DNA of 36,254 nt, from assembly GCA_903865705.1 (NCBI GenBank), contig CAIPKT010000140.1, forward strand, positions 1-36,254. Direction: 5' to 3'. A program made the translations under genes and the position numbers. The notes below the pieces were generated by a model that was given only the letters and a program-made list of their open reading frames with translations, did not search any database and had not been told where the DNA came from. Shown here piece after piece: positions 34,853 through 36,254 of this stretch; the stretch's first letter is position 1, and each line of letters opens with the position of its first letter. The DNA comes from an uncultured Chlorobiaceae bacterium. Lineage in GTDB: Bacteria; Bacteroidota; Chlorobiia; Chlorobiales; Chlorobiaceae.

Positions 34853-36254
34853 AAGCAAAAAGTGATTGAGGAACTGCTTGAGCTTTAGAAACACCGTTAT
34901 GCTTCTCACTTGGGGCTACAACGGTAGTCTCTGCTTGAGGCGTAAAGCCTTTGACGATAAGCTGCAGACACACTTTGATTGCCGCTATATCGTGATTTAT
35001 CATGCGGTACTGGAGTTCGAGAAGCATGGGCATAAGCTCTTGCATGGTGAAAAAGTATTCATGAGCCTTGAAAATCAGGGGATGGTCTGTTGGCTTGGGA
35101 TTGCCTGCAATAAGGAGTTCTTCGTAAAGCTTCTCTCCTGGCCGAAGAGCGGTTTCAAGTATTTCAATGTCTCCGTCTGGATGGAGGTGGTCTCGAACGG
35201 TAAGGCCTGAAAGCTCTATCATGCGACTGGCAAGATCATAGATTTTTACCGGATCCCCCATATCGAGCAGAAAAACATCTCCCCCTTTTGCCATTGCGCC
35301 TGCCTGGATAACAAGCTGGGCAGCCTCTGGGATGGTCATGAAATAGCGGGTGATATCCTTATGGGTAATGGTTATGGGACCGCCTGCTTTTATTTGACGA
35401 CGAAAATGAGGTACTACTGAACCACTTGAACCAAGCACATTGCCGAAGCGAACCATGGAAAAACAGGTCTTGCTCTTTTCGCTGGCGAATGCCTGCAGTA
35501 CCAGTTCGCAAAGGCGTTTGCTCGCACCCATGATGTTGGTTGGGCGGACTGCCTTGTCTGTGCTGATGAGAACAAAGTGGCTCACTCCGTTTTTAACAGC
35601 GGCTCGCGCCATGCTCAAGGTTCCAAAAACATTGTTCCTGAGCCCTTCTACCGGGTTTTGCTCAACCATCGGAACGTGCTTGTATGCTGCTGCATGATAG
35701 ATGGTTGCCGGTTTATAAATACGGCAGATCTTCTCCATAATCTTTTGGTCGGTGACGTTACCGAGCAGTGGGATTATCTTGGTTCTGTTCTTCTCGTGAA
35801 GCGCCTTGTTCTCAAACTCCTGATGAATGGTGAAGAGATTGAATTCTGAATGGTCGAGAAGGATAAGGGTTGAGGGATGCGATAAATATATTTGGCGGCA
35901 GAGTTCACTGCCGATGCTGCCTCCTGCACCGGTAACCATCACCACCTTTCTCTTGATGCATTGCCCTAACAGTTCAATAACCGGCGGAACAGTGTTGCGG
36001 CCAAGCAGGTCTTCGATATCGAACTCTTTGATATCTGAAACAGAGATCATTCCTTCGGCTAGCTCTTCAATGCCAGGCAAGGTCAGAATATGCACCCCAA
36101 AGGGATGAAGAAAGTCAAAAATTTCTTGCCGGCGACGACGGCTTGCTGAGGGCAGAGCAAAAAGGACATCGGTAATAGCTTGACTTTTGATAATTTCTTC
36201 AGCATCAATGGAGCTGTATACCTTTATACCGTTAATGGTATGCCCGAGCAGAGC
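34845..36254 (-). CDS. CapD/WbpM/PglF-type UDP-GlcNAc 4,6-dehydratase (5' end beyond the right edge)
   Basis: The frame is open up to the edge, giving 469 visible residues; the apparent GTG start at 36095 is internal. Visible are VMVTGAGGSIGSELCRQIY (Rossmann), HAAAYKHVPMVE, LISTDKAVRPTNIMGASK (Met in place of the SDR tyrosine, plus Lys) and RFGNVLGSSGSVVP. Sequence before the GTG includes DVLFALPSASRRRR, the usual region before the catalytic domain in full-length proteins (about 600-650 residues with four N-terminal membrane helices). The enzyme makes UDP-4-keto-6-deoxy-GlcNAc at the inner membrane, a suitable substrate for the aminotransferase at 4317-5510. Confidence 0.9.
   Translation of the reverse strand, partial: ALLGHTINGIKVYSSIDAEEIIKSQAITDVLFALPSASRRRRQEIFDFLHPFGVHILTLPGIEELAEGMISVSDIKEFDIEDLLGRNTVPPVIELLGQCIKRKVVMVTGAGGSIGSELCRQIYLSHPSTLILLDHSEFNLFTIHQEFENKALHEKNRTKIIPLLGNVTDQKIMEKICRIYKPATIYHAAAYKHVPMVEQNPVEGLRNNVFGTLSMARAAVKNGVSHFVLISTDKAVRPTNIMGASKRLCELVLQAFASEKSKTCFSMVRFGNVLGSSGSVVPHFRRQIKAGGPITITHKDITRYFMTIPEAAQLVIQAGAMAKGGDVFLLDMGDPVKIYDLASRMIELSGLTVRDHLHPDGDIEILETALRPGEKLYEELLIAGNPKPTDHPLIFKAHEYFFTMQELMPMLLELQYRMINHDIAAIKVCLQLIVKGFTPQAETTVVAPSEKHNGVSKAQAVPQSLFAYV

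Noticed and set aside
34845-36095. GTG at 36095 as true start of the right-edge dehydratase
   Set aside because: The frame is open through to the window edge and the extra 53 residues fit the linker before the catalytic domain of full-length CapD/WbpM proteins.

Overview
The window is one large cell-surface polysaccharide locus from a Gram-negative bacterium. The gene set and moderate base composition (roughly 45% GC, with much AT-richer patches) would fit a green sulfur bacterium (Chlorobium/Pelodictyon type). That assignment is a guess from general gene content; there is no rRNA or housekeeping marker here to settle it. No tRNA, rRNA, CRISPR array or intact insertion sequence was seen.

Left edge, plus strand (1-2990): the tail of an unidentified gene, then three overlapping genes for an exosortase module. 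These are an EpsD-like SurA-type lipoprotein with four extra membrane segments, an exosortase with Cys/Arg/His catalytic residues, and an EpsI protein. Everything from 2995 to the right edge is on the minus strand. A lone radical SAM/SPASM gene (2995-3918) meets the exosortase module tail to tail. A 398-bp gap follows, holding a strong hairpin terminator (4225-4262) that ends the long minus-strand array.

Minus-strand array, read from its 3' end. (a) 4317-9128 is a tightly overlapping module: DegT-type sugar aminotransferase, hexapeptide acyltransferase, short-chain reductase, AMP-forming acid ligase, dedicated acyl carrier protein and a phosphoglycosyl transferase. It looks built to place a special acyl group on a 4-amino sugar and load it on a lipid carrier. 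(b) 9150-18298 holds a WbuB-like glycosyltransferase, a second phosphoglycosyl transferase, a polysaccharide deacetylase, an acetyltransferase, a BNR-repeat beta-propeller protein, a second WbuB-like glycosyltransferase and the complete UDP-N-acetyl-L-fucosamine pathway (CapG/CapF/CapE, equal to FnlC/FnlB/FnlA). (c) 18374-23883 holds two further glycosyltransferases, three hexapeptide acetyltransferases and a Wzy-like polymerase. (d) 24084-32895 is a nonulosonic-acid (legionaminic-like) module: LegB dehydratase, PtmE-like nucleotidyltransferase, an NAD-dependent epimerase, a radical SAM/SPASM enzyme, NeuB/SpsE-type synthase, SpsF-type cytidylyltransferase, PseG/SpsG-type hydrolase, WbqC-family protein, PIG-L deacetylase and a DUF115 protein that may be the transferase. 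It lacks the usual LegC aminotransferase and LegH acetyltransferase. (e) 33017-36254 holds a PglK-like ABC flippase candidate and a CapD/WbpM-type UDP-GlcNAc 4,6-dehydratase cut off by the right edge.

Taken together, the dehydratase at the right edge could feed the aminotransferase/acyl module at the left. The Cap genes supply L-FucNAc, the Leg-like module supplies an activated nine-carbon acid, several glycosyltransferases assemble the unit, acyltransferases and a deacetylase decorate it, and the ABC protein and Wzy-like protein export and polymerise it. Three gene remnants (an RmlA-type nucleotidyltransferase start, a RelE/ParE-like toxin end, and an unidentified 43-codon frame) show that the locus has been reshuffled.
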